NCBI GenBank assembly: GCA_009746045.1
Contig: RPFO01000219.1
Span: 282,501 to 346,500, forward strand
From: Mesostigma viride
Taxonomy: Eukaryota; Streptophyta; Mesostigmatophyceae; Mesostigmatales; Mesostigmataceae
Reading direction: 5' to 3'
DNA length: 64,000 bases
The translations under genes and the position numbers were made by a program. Below the pieces are notes generated by a model. It was not told where the DNA came from, did no database searches, and was given only the letters and a program-made list of their open reading frames with translations. Each line of letters starts with the position of its first letter. Position 1 is the stretch's first letter. Below, piece by piece: positions 21,898 through 34,179 of this stretch.

Positions 21898-22113
21898 ATG
21901 CCTCGTGGCAAACCGGGAGACGGCGACAAGGGCGAGATGGAGGCACCGGCTGGAGCAAGCCAGGAGCCTCGGCAAGACAAGGAGCAGCTGGTGGGAGAGG
22001 CGATCCCAGCCAGCGACGGCGATGGGGGAAAGAGACCAGGCGGCAAGAGACGGCATGAAGACGCGGTGGAGGAGGCGCGCAAGGTGCGGGCAACAGGGCA
22101 ACGGATGCAATAA
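21898..22113 (+). CDS. Small basic, Lys/Gly/Glu-rich frame (71 aa)
   Basis: Begins MPRGKPGDGDKGEME and ends in TAA after ATGQRMQ. TATATAATG overlaps its start. The sequence continues in another frame (VEKRKRDPSADGNGKRPHVD), so it is probably the N-terminal tail of Gag cut off by a frameshift. Confidence 0.4.
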   Translation: MPRGKPGDGDKGEMEAPAGASQEPRQDKEQLVGEAIPASDGDGGKRPGGKRRHEDAVEEARKVRATGQRMQ

Positions 22114-22115
22114 CG

Positions 22116-23242
22116 GTGGCAAATGGGCAACCTGCCGTGGAGAAGCGTAAGAGGGACCCCTCCGCTGACGGCAATGGTAAGAGGCCTCACGTGGATGTGC
22201 TCTCCCCTGTGCCTGCTGGACCAAGTGGTGTTGTTGTGACACCCGCTGTGGTGGAGCCAGTGAAGGCGCTGCCAGGGTCGAGACCTCACATGAGTGCTGT
22301 CACTGTTATGAATGGTCAAAAGCCTCTTAACCCACCACTAGCACAGGAAGCTTTGACAAGTGGCTGAGGACATGGAGCTTGTTGTGTGCTCCGTGGACCC
22401 CACTGTCAACCTAGTGCAAGTGTTTCACTCGTCCACGTGCAACAGGGACTCGTCAGAGCGTGTCAGGGAAAGGCTAGGACTGCTGTCAAGGATAAGCTAA
22501 CCTGGGCACAGTTCCTGGAAGGGTTGAGGGAGGAGTTCTCTGACAAGGTTCTCAACCTCACCAACTATTACAAGCATCAGTATGACACCTTTGAGATAGT
22601 GGGCCCTGTGGCAGAGGAATGGGCTAGGCTCAACCGTATCAGGACAAGGGGGCCAAGTATGGCTTCCTGGTCACAGATAGGGCCTTGGCAGACTATTTCC
22701 TGGACCGTATGGGTTTGAGTGTGGATGGGAGGAACGGTGCCCGCATGTTTCTTAACCAGACTGATGGCTCCTTGCGTGCTCTGGAGCTTGTAATCCTCAG
22801 CATAAGGAAGCCAGATCCTGCCTGCAAAGCTATCCAGTCCCATGGCAGCAATGCCACCTCCGCTGTGCAGGGCCAAGGTGATGTCCCCGGGTACCCAGCC
22901 CGTGATGGGGCAAGGCCCAACAAGCGTAAGCGCTTCAGGCGCCAGAGGCAGGGGGCTCAGGGTGGCAAGGGTGCAGGTTCCCAAGGAGGGGTTGGGAGCC
23001 AGCAAGCTGGTGGTCAGCAGGGTAAGGGTGGCCAAGGGCAAGGCAAGGGCCAAGCTCAAGGCAACCAGGGCAAGCAGGGTGGACAGTCTCAGGGAGGCCA
23101 GGGAAGCCTGGCAAGGGTGGGGCTGGGTCTGGGAAGAAGGGTGGGCATGCTTTGTGTGTGGCAAGGAAGGTCACTGGCGTCGTGAGTGTCCTGACAGGAA
23201 GGCCAAGCCTGCTGGGGCAGGGGGCCAGTCTGGGCAGCAGTG
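22116..23242 (+). pseudogene. Copia Gag with CCHC zinc knuckle, frameshifted
   Basis: Capsid-like pieces lie in different frames: KDKLTWAQFLEGLREEFSDK and YKHQYDTFEIVGPVAEEWAR, then ADYFLDRMGLSVDGRNGARM and a Gly/Gln-rich linker. The C-terminus has CFVCGKEGHWRREC (CX2CX4HX4C) followed by a stop. Three or four frame changes would be needed to read it as one protein. Confidence 0.75.
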
Positions 23243-23599
23243 ACTAGCATCATCCCCTGTAAATAGTCAATCACCCCTTGGGGAAGGTGTGCTGGATGTA
23301 CATAAGGATGGGGGTGTGCCCCTTGTGCAGCACCAAGGGTGTAAAGATGTTGTTCTTCCACTGGATTGCAATAACAATGCTGCAGCTGAATTCCCTATGC
23401 CTCATGCAGGTGGTGGGTCTCCAGCAGGTGCTGGCCTGGAGGGCCAAGGGACCTTGCTGGAAGGGCCTGGAGCGGTCCAGGGTGCAGGACCTGACTTGGG
23501 GCGTCAGGATGGCCTGCAGGGAAGCCCTGGAACCTCAGGAGTGGATCATGTGTCCCCACACACGGTTCAGACGTCTCGCCAGGTCAGTACTGACAGAGT

Positions 23600-24470
23600 G
23601 CTGAGCTATGCTGAGGCTGGCCATAGTTGCATCACATGTTTGGGCATTCTGGGCAGGCAGCAATGTTTGCTTGGAAGCTAGGTAGGGAGCCTTTGTGGGA
23701 GGCTGCCAGGCTGCTGCTGAGAACTGTGGTTGCCAGGAGAATGCTGTTCACCCACCTCAGTCCCATGCTAGGGAGCCTGCTAGGGAGCGTGGCGACATCC
23801 AGATGGATATCCAGCATATCAGGGGCTTGTATATATTGGTGGGGTGGACAGGTTCAGTAGATACAGGCTGATAGACGTTCTGCCTGGTATGCAGGAGCAC
23901 CACTTGTTGTTGGGTATGAAGGCCCTGATCCCAGGCTTTGGGGTGTGCAAGAGTGTGCAGGCAGACTTGCAGTTTGACTGTTTGCTCAAGCATCAGGACC
24001 AGCTGCCTTGTAAGCTGGTAGTAGTCCCCAGGGAGAGTCATGGGCAGCAAGGGGCTGTAGAGAGATCCATACGTGAAGTGAAGACAGTGGTGCTAGCAGC
24101 AGAGTCAGTGCCACTTGTGGCATCTGCCTTAGAGAGGGCAGCCTGGTGTAAGGGGATAGAAGAGCAGCTGAACCACAGGGTTAACTATTACTTTGATGGT
24201 GTGGCTGTCTCTCCCCTGGCCCTGCAGTATAGCTTGTTGCCTGAGAACGTGGTGCAGGCCAGTCTTAGGAAGGCAGATAGGTTATTTGCCCAGCTGAGAC
24301 GTAAGGACAAGAACTGGAATGTGCTGAGGCCTCAGGTGGGGCTGAAGGTCAGGATGTGGAAGGAACCATCTATTCCAGGCAAGCGGGGGAAGTGGCAGGA
24401 TGGGGTTGTCACTCGTGTGGAGAAGCTAACAGATCTTGCCTGGTGGCTTTGGAAAAGGATCCAAGGCACG
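23600..24470 (+). pseudogene. Copia integrase region, frameshifted
   Basis: A His-rich start (LHHMFGHSGQAAMFAWKLG) resembles the GAG-pre-integrase zinc region. The core follows: QMDIQHIRGLYILVG, then after a one-base shift VDRFSRYRLIDVLPG, QADLQFDC and SHGQQGAVERSIREVK. This gives the D, D and E of the catalytic triad. The C-terminal part (RPQVGLKVRMWKEPSIPGKR) fits the usual chromatin/DNA-binding tail. The shift lies in GTGGGGTGGAC. Confidence 0.8.
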
Positions 24471-24759
24471 TGTACAGGTTGTCCTGGGCTCATGTCAAGG
24501 AAAGAAGGCCACATGCAATCTGGCCTGCAGACGGGCCAGGCCCTCCCAGCTGGGTTGAGGAGCCAGGCCAGAGCCAGGCAGCAGCAGCTAACAATCCTCT
24601 GGTGGTGGATGATGGTCTGTCCCTGCTGGAAGATGACGAGCAGGAGGCTGCTGAAGCAACTGTCACAAGGCCAGAGGGGACGGGGCAGCCACCTAAGGCC
24701 CGGGGGCCTCTCATGGCGGACGTCATCCGAGCACTCATGCGCAGCAAACATGATCCCAA

Positions 24760-25130
24760 GGTATCCAAGCTCACGGGGTGGGGGTCGTGCTGGGCAGCTA
24801 CAATGGAGGTAGATACCAACTCACAGGTGTCTGTCATCAGGGAAGAGGATGCTGTAGGCTTACAGATGTCCCATCCCAGTTGCCTTGCTGTGTCTGATTT
24901 CTCAGGAAAGGTGTCCATGAAGATCCTTGGGGAAGTGAGTGTGCCTATCTTAGGGGTGCCCACCACGTTCTGTGTGGTAGAGGGCTATAAGGGGCCTGCC
25001 ATTCTGGGTCAGAACTTCTTGTGCATGCCAGGGGTTACTTTGACCTCTGATGAGTTGGCACTAGAAGGCAGGGGCAGCCTCCCCCTTGAAAGATATCACT
25101 ATTCCCAGGGTCTTGCAGTGGCGGTGAAGG
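24760..25130 (+). pseudogene. Retropepsin-like aspartic protease located between integrase and RT
   Basis: In one frame it reads MEVDTNSQVSVIREEDAVGL, then KILGEVSVPILGVPTTFCVVEG and AILGQNFL. This is the pattern of a retroviral-type protease: the D-T-x-S active site (Asn where Gly is usual), the flap region and the hydrophobic-ILG motif near the C-terminus. In standard Ty1/copia elements protease precedes integrase, and I see no protease between the CCHC knuckle and integrase here. The Asn substitution makes activity uncertain. Confidence 0.65.
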
Positions 25131-25302
25131 CTGTTAGGAGTCAGCCAGCTGAGGGTCCTCAAGGTCAGGAGCCCATAGCTGAGGACTTGTTGATAATCCC
25201 AACCACCTTTGATCCAAGGCAGTTAGGGGTAAACAGGTACCAGATAGCTGCTCACAGTCCTATTCCCTGGCGCCAGCTAGTCGAGATGATGCAAGCCCCA
25301 AG

Positions 25303-26804
25303 ATGGCTAAGGCATGGACTCTTGGCTTTGTTGCTTCTGGGCATGAGTGGATAGTTTCCAACTGTGCAGAACCTGTGGATGAGCTGCCAGAAGTTCACCA
25401 GCTGCTCAGATTGATGTTTGTCCTCAAGCTCAAGGAGGTTGATGGTGTCCAGGTGCCACATGTCAGACCAGTTGTAACCGAGTATCATGGCACTGGCCAG
25501 TTGTTAGATGAGGAGCTCTATACTCCAGGGATGCTGCATGACACGTGGAGGATTCTGCTGTGTATATTTCTGTCTTTTCTGGTTAAGGGTGTGCCCTATA
25601 GCTCTGTGCTGATTGATTTCAAGAGGGCTTTTCTCAAGGGTGACCAAGATCAGGCTAGGCAGACTTGGAGAGATATCCCTCCTTTCTTTGTGACTGTACC
25701 TGCTGTATGGAGAGCAGAGATAAAGGCCAGGTACCTGAGAATTCTGAAAGGGTTGGAAGGTCTCAGGTCCAGTCCCATTATCTGGAGAAAGAGCCTAGAG
25801 AAGTTCTTGAAGATACTTGTGGGTTTTCTGTGTCTCCAGTGGATCCCTGTTTGTTCCAAGGGTCCCACAATGGCCTTCCTGTCTTTGCCTCACTGCATGG
25901 TGATGACCTGCATCTCATAGGTCCACCAGACTGGGTTGAGGCTGTCTTGGCTAAGATCCAGAAGCGGTTTGAGCTGGGTAAGATACAGCACATGGTGGAG
26001 AATGAGCCTATGGTCTTCTGTGGCATGCAGGCTACGTTGTTCCAAGCCAAGGGCTCGTGGTTCATCAGGATGGAGGGTGGTAAGGACTACCCACAGCAGA
26101 TTGTAGATGCATTGCAGGAGCCCATCACGCAGGCTAGGTGTGCTACCATCAGGGGCATGCTGGCATGGCTTGCAAGTATATGTGCCCCTGACTTGCTGGT
26201 TCTGAGTCGACTTACTGATTCCCAGCTGGTTGAGGTGGGTGCTGAGAGTGTGGTGCAGGCTGTCATGATGTCTCCCCCTCTCATACTGGGTCCTGTGGAT
26301 TTGTACAAGCCCCTTGACATGGTTCTCTATGTGGACAGTTCTATGGACAATAGGAAGGTCACAGAGGTCAGGGGCAGGGCAGCAGCATTAGTTACCCTGG
26401 AGCAAGATCACACCTCACTTGTTACCTGGTACAGTCGGTTGCAGAACAGGGTTACACCCAGCAGTGATATTGCTGAGTGCAGGGCAATCTGTGAAGGGCT
26501 GCATACTGCTCTTTACTTGAGGGAGCTCTTCTACCAGCTATGTCAAGTGGCTTCCTGTAGGTTGCAGCTGCACACACTGGTGAGGACTGATAGCATGGGC
26601 ATGGTGCAATTTGTGCACAGGCAGCTGGCCAGGAGCAGGGACCTTGACTACTTGTTGCTCAAGGAGATGTCCTACCTAGCTCACATTGAACATGTGCCTG
26701 GTGTGGACAACCCTGCAGATGCCCTCACCAAGCTGGAGGAGAAGGCGGAGAGGCAGTACCCCCTGCTCCGTGGGCTCATGGACCCCTTACACGGGCGGCC
26801 ATAG
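25303..26804 (+). pseudogene. Copia reverse transcriptase and RNase H
   Basis: RT motifs are VLIDFKRAFLKGD, LEGLRSSPIIWRKSLEKFL and, after a frameshift near 25800-25850, SPVDPCLFQG and the catalytic SLHGDDLHLIG. The catalytic box is HGDD rather than YVDD. RNase H follows: VLYVDSSMDN, SDIAECRAICEG, VRTDSMGMVQFV and VDNPADALTK carry the acidic residues. It ends in TAG after HGRP. One frameshift separates the fingers from the palm. The downstream frame (25665-26804) is otherwise clean. Confidence 0.85.
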
Positions 26805-27812
26805 AGACCAGGCCTTGCTTCAGCTTGGGTGTCCCCAGTGGGCTGCTTGACCAAAGTACCAAGTGGTGACTGGTGCTTACTGGTTGACAGCCGGTCCTTC
26901 AGGGTTAGGTACACCCTCCTGGACAGGAGTTGGTGTGGAATGTCACTCCTACCAGCTGAGAATCATGCCTGGCCCTCCCCATGGGGTTCAGAAGAGTCGC
27001 CAGGACTTAAGTCGACGCCTTTGGCCTCAAACAGTTAGGCCATGCAAGGGCAACCCGAATGTTGGTTCTTACAGGTTGCTGTACATATGTTTTCTAGTGC
27101 TTGTTTCCAACCTGTTGCTAATAAAGAACCTGGTTGTGTGACCATGTGGAACATGGTTGCCAGGGGGCCACATTCTGGGTTATATAATGCTTGAATAAAA
27201 CATAATCATGTCATGTCATTCTCATGTTGTTCTCATGGTTGTAATGTTTCTCTTGTGTAAAGTTCCAGGTCACCTATAAACCTGGAGGTTGGGGTGGGGT
27301 TCAATTCCCCAGCAGAGCCACAGCCTGGCATGAGTGATTCCTGGGCTTAACACCCAGTGAAGACATGGGCTCCCCAATGAGGCAGTATTTGTGCAGGTGC
27401 TACCTGAGTCTCTTTGAGCAAAAGGGAAAGGCTGGCCAAGGCGGGCGCCATAAGAACGGGCGCCTGTGATAACTGTGAAAGATCAGGAACTCACAATAGT
27501 ACGTTCTTGGCATCCTGTAATCCCAGCCATTGGACTAGGTAATGTGCCTTGACTTTAATCAGCACCAAGTTCCCAAGGAAAGGTTGGGAGCTGACCAAGG
27601 GGTCAGGGGATAACCTGGGGTGACCTCTGATTCACTGGCCAGTACACCTAGCCTGGTCCAAGGGCAGATATGTTGTTACCCAAAGGAGGCAGGAACCTGG
27701 GCCCTCAAAGGTCTGATCAACCTCAAGGGACCAAGCGGTCTGTGGCTGAGTGGGCACAAGCAAGGTTAGGCTTGTTTCAAGCTGGTCCAGCTCCAAAAGA
27801 AGAAAGGGTTGG
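26805..27812 (+). other. 3' untranslated region of the copia element
   Basis: About 1 kb between the RNase H stop and the 3' LTR without a coding signal. It ends with a polypurine tract at about 27794-27808. Confidence 0.6.
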
Positions 27813-28459
27813 AGTTAGCATTTTGGGCAACCAATATGCTAAGTGGATGCAGTTTGGAAAGACCTTTCCAACGCCGTGCTGACCGCCTGAAACAGACAAG
27901 GGACGAGAAAGATATGAGGTCCCGAAGTCCTAGCCGTCCGTGGCCGACTAGGTACAGTCCTCTGGTATAGTGGACAGGACACGTGGCAGGCCGTGCCTGC
28001 ACAGGCTTAGCCTGACTATCACGTGACTGTGGTCCACGTAGACCAGAGGAGCAGCAGCCTGTGGCTGGTGGAATACAGGACTGGCACAGGTCTGCAAGGA
28101 TACTAGGCCTTGCAGGCTTGTGACAGGTCCTGTACTTCCTAGGTTGCAGAGTCTAGGCAAATCCAGTTCGTCCTGGCTCTGCACTGATGCCAGTGGACGT
28201 TGGGGATTTGCTTGCATGACTGCACGTGCCTCGTCACGCCGATGGGAACGAGGAACAACGCAAAGGATATAGCTTGGTCATGGGGGATGACCAGCTATCT
28301 TGGCAAGCACGAACCGAGGCTCCCACATTGGTCGTGGAACCGCTCACCGTGGTCGTGGCTTGGTGCACGGGTTAAAAGGTTGCTGCCTTTGCAACTTTGG
28401 CTCATCCCGTTGTGTGGCGCGAGAGACCAGGAACTCACAGTTCTGGCTGTTCGCTAACT
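27813..28459 (+). repeat. 3' LTR of the copia element
   Basis: Same boundaries as the 5' LTR (AGTTAGC...GCTAACT). It is followed by the GTAAG duplication and preceded by a polypurine tract about 10 bp upstream. Confidence 0.95.
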
Positions 28460-28464
28460 GTAAG

Positions 28465-31400
28465 AGTGAGGTAAAGCCACATCTCCTTAGTAGCTAGTAC
28501 TCTCAACCCATAGCCAGTGGCTTTTTATGAGCCAAGGCACACTATTTCTCCATAAGATGCCTGGGAAACCATCCACAGCCTTGATAGGGATAGCAAAAGA
28601 TCCGTAATGCCTCACCAGCATTATGAACGGTATGCCCCAACTGGTAAAGCGTAGCACACGCTACCCCATGCAAGGTTTAGACGCAGCCCAATCCCCTGCA
28701 CGCCCTGCTCCCCACACAAATCCCCCTCAGCATAACTGGTAAACTGGAGACTACCAGCATGCCTAATAATTCCACCCCTCTGCGTAGAATAAGCTGTAAT
28801 AATCCTGGTATCAACTTCCCAAGATTGACAGCATAACCTAGCAGGAACAAACGCCATGGAATACGCATAAGGACAGAGGCCCAGCCAACCATAGAAGGGT
28901 GGGGGAGGCCTGTCTCTCAGCCCACTGACCCACTGGTGGCCTGCAGGGTCTCTCTATAACGGCGTCCTATGCACCTCATGACTAAAGATGGGATGGGCAC
29001 TACAGCAAAGTGTCCAAGACGGAGTTGCATACAGGGCAGCTTGAGAGCAAACTGAAAGCAATCACCAATCAGGCAACTGATGTGCTCAAGTTTGGCAGGG
29101 CCCCCAGCAACAACATCACTCCCCGCAACCATCCAGGTGGCACTACCATGCAAGGTAATGTGGGCATTAGGATCGAAGGAGCCCAAGACAAGGTTGCACA
29201 AGTAGGGCAGCATAAGGGTATGCTGGATGAGGCCATCAGTCATCAAACAGATACACCCTCAGCTTGGCAGGGCCCTAGCAAGTAGACTGAACAATGTCCC
29301 CCTAGTCAAAGCATGGAAGGTAGTATCCATGTTCGTGAACCACGTAGACTGCCAAATAGTATTAATGTCAGTGTACCACGGATACTGATGCATATGAGGC
29401 AGGTTGTAAGGGTGGTAAAGGTCTGAATGGGTCCCTCCTCAACAAACCCACACCTCTAAGCTCATGTGAGCCCCCGCCCAGCACCCAGTAGTCCAACTCC
29501 TCAATTAAGAGGCAACGGAGTGGGCACCATTGTCATCACTGTCATGCCAAAGATTCCAGCCGGCCCCACAGTTGTAGCTCCGTTGATCCCGCCCATCATC
29601 CAACCCACAAGGACATCCTACCCATGCAAACATGATGCCAGACCCCCCGTGCAAGCAGTCCTATTCATACAACCATCATGCTGTGCAAGCAATCAGCTCA
29701 AGGGCGGATGGTGTACTATCAAGACAACAAGCCATCCTGGCACCATGCAAGCAAGGATAAGTCCATAGCAGGGCAAAGCAAGGGTAGGAGGATACTCATC
29801 TGCACACGGCTGGCTTGATGTCCACCAGCAGGCAGGACCCAACACAGCGTCAGGAGCAGGCACCAGCATTACAGATACGCGTCACTTGGGCGTCCCCAAG
29901 TCACCAGAGTCCCAGCGGCCACCATGCAGTGCTTGATGAAGTCTCCACCATTGAGTGCTTGCAGTCACCACCAACAGCACTAGTCAACCACCAGGATACT
30001 CTCCAGCGTCGCCTCCATGCACCATGTCCGCCATTGACAAGTTACCAATCCCCCACTGGCCTCAAGTCCCCAATAGGCTACTGCCACCACGCCCAATCAG
30101 CGTTGGACCACCCCCACATGTGGGTAGTCAACACAGCGGTTGCCTGACTGGACAACCAAGACTAGCTGCTTGCGCCGGTCACGCGATGGGGAAGTGACTA
30201 AGCTGCTTTAAGGAGGCCTGGAACGGACACCAATGAGCCTGGCTCCAGAAGCTGCTTGGAAGAATGACCACATGCTGTCAACTTCCCGGACTGAACGTCA
30301 ATCAGCTGCAAGAAGGAGCCAGCAACCTTCACTATGGCACTCAGAAAAACTGCCTAGTAGGCAAACCACAGACTGCCAACCTGTCAAGACAGCTGACTCT
30401 AACATGGCTACTACCAAGTGCCAGGTAGCCAGAACTCCTAAGCCTAAGGAGTGACAAGGGCCTGAGGTGGTCCAACAGCCAGCACAACTGCCCAAAAGTC
30501 AAGAGAATGGGCCTAAAAGCGCCTTGCCCAGTGTCAAAAATTCTGATCTGAGAACTATATCAGATATATTCACAGATAAGAACTATGACAGCAGCCCTGG
30601 TGTCCATACTTGCTGTCCTAGTGCACCTCCTAGGCCCAACAGGGGCCATCTGCCAACAAGCAGCAGTGGTAACCATCATGTCCTCGGAGAAGTAAATGTG
30701 TGGTCACAATGGTCTGGTGCAGGTAAGGGCCCCAACTGGCAAGTGACCCACACCCCACTTGTAAGGGGACGTTGTCAAGCAAGTGGTCCACCCCCTCTGG
30801 GAACATGTGTCAAAGGACACCGTCTGGCAAGTGGGCAACCCATGCAAGAGACCCCTGGCAACTCATGGGTGCCCGTGTGATACCCTCCGGGGGACAACCT
30901 ACTGCAGGTATCCCGATGTCCCCTGATGTGGTGGCATCTACCATGCCATATGCCTCCATGATAGCATCTGGCAACCCTTTGGCAGACCTGGGATATCCAA
31001 CTCATGTGATACCCTTTTGGGGACAACCCACTGCAGGTATCCCGATGTCCCCTGATGTGGTGGCATCTACCATGCCATGTGCCTCCATGATAGCATCTGG
31101 CAACCCCTTTGGCAGACCTGTGATATCCACTCCCCCGCAGAAATTTTCTCAGGGTAACTAGACACAGCTGTCCAAGTATGATAGTGGAAACCCCGTACCT
31201 GCTGTTGTTCTGCCCTGGCATGTGTGATGCCGTCTGGAAATTACATTGCAGACAGCCAGGATGTCCACTCCCCCGCAAAAAATTGCTCAGGGTAACCAGA
31301 CGTAGCTGCCACCAATCTGGACCACTCTGGACAACTCCTAGGGAGCTCGCCCTTTCCATAGTACCATGTTGATAGTGGGAACAACTCAGATGCCGTTGTT

Positions 31401-31480
31401 CTCCTCCCCACCAAAACCAAACCACCATCCACGTGGGAGGAACCAAAGCTCCACCTAGAACGCCTCCACTGTCATGTTGC
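28465..31480. other. Interior of the gypsy-like element: no intact gene
   Basis: Only short frames on either strand, none with a motif I can name. Minus-strand frames around 28900-29250 and 30775-31518 lack retroviral motifs. The expected gag, protease and integrase of a gypsy element are not visible. Confidence 0.5.
30877..31134 (+). repeat. 129-bp direct repeat, two copies
   Basis: Two tandem units begin GTGATACC and contain CAGGTATCCCGATGTCCCCT, with a few substitutions. A partial third copy of the 3' part (GGCAAC...AAATTTTCTCAGGGTAAC) may follow. It lies inside the gypsy-like element. Confidence 0.85.
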
Positions 31481-31484
31481 TTAA

Positions 31485-33186
31485 CCCCTAAATGGTCTTG
31501 CTGCCGATTTTCCGCCAAAAAGTGACTTACAGCCGATTTGTCGGCACCTACTCGGGGGACCAGTTTGCGAGAATACTATTGGGAATTAGGAAACGTTTAG
31601 CTGAGAAGAATGAAAGTTTATAAGTTTCTCCAGAACATGATACTAGGGTTTGCTATATTTTGACCAAGTTTAACAGGTGTTCCAGACCGTCAAAGTACAA
31701 GGGGTCAGGGTACTTTTTCACGTACAACGTGCATTCCGGAAAACGACGACCTGGCCATGGCGGCTTGCGCCCACGCATGGCATTTACGTTTGCGTTCGAA
31801 TTTTCTGGCCAAACTTAGGATATTGATTTTATACGTCCTAAAGATCATACAGGCCAATTTTTGGTTCGCGGGAATGCCATTTGATAGGTGTCGGCAGCGT
31901 TCTTGCTGGAAAAAACTGCGATCAGGCCGGACGATAGAAACGTTGACAGCAATACCTTTCCGGCGTATTTTAAAGGACATATTGGTTTCTTTGTACTTTT
32001 TATGATGATTTGTAGTCGTAAACGTGCAAGGGTGGCCAGAAATCGCCGAATCCAGCGACCATGCTGCACAACTTTGGTGTGCCGAAATGCGCCGTTTTGC
32101 GGCCACCGCCTGGGCCAAGGTAACGCCATCCATGCCTGGTAAAGCTTAAGCATCGTTTTCCTATCGATGTTTGACGTTTATATATACGTTCTAGCTTGTG
32201 TAGCACATTATTTTTGCATTATTCATGCTCTTTCTTGACCCTGGCCTGGCCCCTTTCTAAAACACCCTTCTTAGATGCTTCCCTCAGTCAGTTGACCTGC
32301 CACAGGGTGATGGTGATAAGTTTTAGAGGCTGTATGGGTTTGAATACCTCCATATATGTTTGTTATACATTTCCCACACACATATTGCATGAGTGTGAGG
32401 CAGTTGGCTGGTCTCTGTGGCATCATCAAGCATGTAGTAACCGGTGAGTAGAAGCTTCCCATTGTCAGCATGTGCCACCAGGTGTGCTGGCCATCACCTG
32501 GAAAGCTATAGCAGCTTAGGCCTAGTTTATCCTTGCTAGGGCAGGCTGAAATAGGCTTAAAATCACTAGTTTGTTGGTGGCTGCCTCCTAGAATGCATGC
32601 CTTGCGTAGGGTATCCGTACCACGTTACCTACGTGCATGGACAAGGTGGCACCTGCACATAGGTGCCATGTAAGGGCAGTGTGATGATGCAGTTATGTTT
32701 CCCCATCATTGTGGAAGGGAAATGTATTGTTTGGCATGGTTGGGGGCCATATTAGTAGGTATTAGTAGGTAGTATGCCCACTCCTACCCCCTTGGTTGCT
32801 TTTTACCAACGGTACCCCTATGGGCTGTACTGGGTGTAACTGCTGGTATACCCACCCAAATGATGACCCCAATGGCTCAAACTGTTCAGCAACTAATTGT
32901 TTATCATCCCTGAAGTGGTAGGTGCCTAGCTCTTACAACATAATTCAAAATGCACATTCTACCAAAAATGAAAGCGCTCGTCTTGACCCCCCTGACTTTG
33001 ACGGCAGTTATACATGGCCTACGATGAATATATGTGAGGTTGTGATATATCACGGCTTAGGGCAACTCATGGACATGCTTGCCCCCCAAGGACAGCCATT
33101 GGATATTGCTAGGTTGTACAGGGGCTGGTTTACAAAATAGGTGAGTTACTGCCGATTTATCGGCAGCATTTCCGCCCATTTAGGGG
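31485..33186 (-). mobile_element. Deleted, non-autonomous piggyBac derivative
   Basis: Inverted termini CCCCTAAATGG with TTAA at 31481-31484 and 33187-33190. Its outer roughly 250 bp on each side match the two ends of the autonomous element at 37727-41741 in opposite orientation (for example CCGATTTATCGGCAG, CCTGACTTTGACGGCAG and the CTCAGCTAAAC...TAATTC block). The interior lacks the transposase and holds unrelated AT-rich DNA. The autonomous copy nearby could mobilise it in trans. Confidence 0.88.
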
Positions 33187-33190
33187 TTAA

Positions 33191-34159
33191 CAAGAAAAGG
33201 AAGAGTTTCCCTCACAACTGAAATAAATGTTTGGCGACGCGTGAATTAAGAACGTGCCACAGTCCTTAAACAGCTAGGGTAGGCTGCCCATGCAAAAAGA
33301 AAGGCAGCCATGAATCCCTACTGTCCGCTCATCCGGAGCCACCCTCAAAAGACACGAGGTGTAACCTGAGCCACACCGTAACAATGTCGTCAAAGAAAAG
33401 CAGCACCGGGAAAAAAACAACCTGAGACAGCGACGTAGTCAGGCGGTCGCGGTGGTGGTCGTGCGTGCAGCCGCAACCCGGAAGCCGGGTGATAGGTGCC
33501 GTCGGCAGCAACAGTGCGTCGGCTCAGCCATAACCCGTAGCGCCATGTCAGCCTGGCGGAAAACAGAGCCGTCAGGAAAAAAAAACAGCTCCTAGCAGGA
33601 TTCTGGAGCCGGACCTGCTGAGCTACTGGACCAACACTCCGCATTGCCCTGCTCGAAACGTAGCAACACTTGCGTAATGCTAATATATAAAGATGTTTGG
33701 AGCTAGGAGGAGACTGCGGCGTCAGCAGCCACGACAGACAGGGCGGTGGTCGGACTTCAGCACGATGCGGCCAGCCAGCCGACAGCCCGTAAGTAAGTAC
33801 GCTTGTCTATGAAATATTGCACGAATCCAAATAGTTGACGTCTGGGAGTAGATGAAAAAACCCTTTCATCACCGGTCGTCCGTTGAGCTGCTAAAGATGT
33901 GGTTGCATCTTCAACTCTCTTACTTCATAACGGTGGTTGTGTCTCCGGGTTACTCATCACTCCATGGGTCGCGCATGCCGGACTGGGAAGACGTTAGAGA
34001 CTTGTGAGCTCAAAGCAGCTCTCAGAGCAAGACTGTCACATAAGGATGAGTCACACTCTAAAAACTGTCCGAACACACAGCATAACGTACCCTCTCTGGG
34101 TCGGGCATGACTTTCATTGTTAACCGTGAACTAATACTATCAAGATCACCAACTCCTAG
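33191..34159. other. 5' leader region of the gypsy-like element (minus orientation)
   Basis: No frame with a recognisable Gag. On the minus strand this is the untranslated leader plus possible gag start. A tRNA box-A-like TAGCTCAGCAGG occurs near 33620 on the minus strand, but no box B is seen. Confidence 0.45.
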
Positions 34160-34179
34160 GTAGAAACCTCCGATACCAA
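34160..34179 (-). promoter_or_regulatory. Primer-binding site of the gypsy-like element
   Basis: Immediately inside the 5' LTR (minus strand) the sequence reads ATTGGTATCGGAGGTTTC. This resembles the common TGGTATCAGAG-type site complementary to a methionine tRNA 3' end, and it fixes the element orientation as minus. Confidence 0.7.

Larger units (their letters stand above)
20014..28459 (+). mobile_element. Ty1/copia LTR retrotransposon nested in the gypsy-like element
   Basis: LTRs of 648 and 647 bp begin AGTTAGC and end GCTAACT. The 5-bp duplication GTAAG lies at 20009-20013 and 28460-28464. Internal order is an unknown 382-aa frame, a small basic frame, Gag with a CCHC knuckle, integrase, a retropepsin-like domain, then copia-type RT and RNase H. 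A purine tract (AAAAGAAGAAAGGG) precedes the 3' LTR. The LTRs differ by three substitutions and one indel, so insertion is recent, yet gag-pol is broken by several frameshifts. Confidence 0.93.

Noticed and set aside
33590-33645. tRNA-like box A (TAGCTCAGCAGG) on the minus strand
   Set aside because: No matching box B and no cloverleaf could be drawn.
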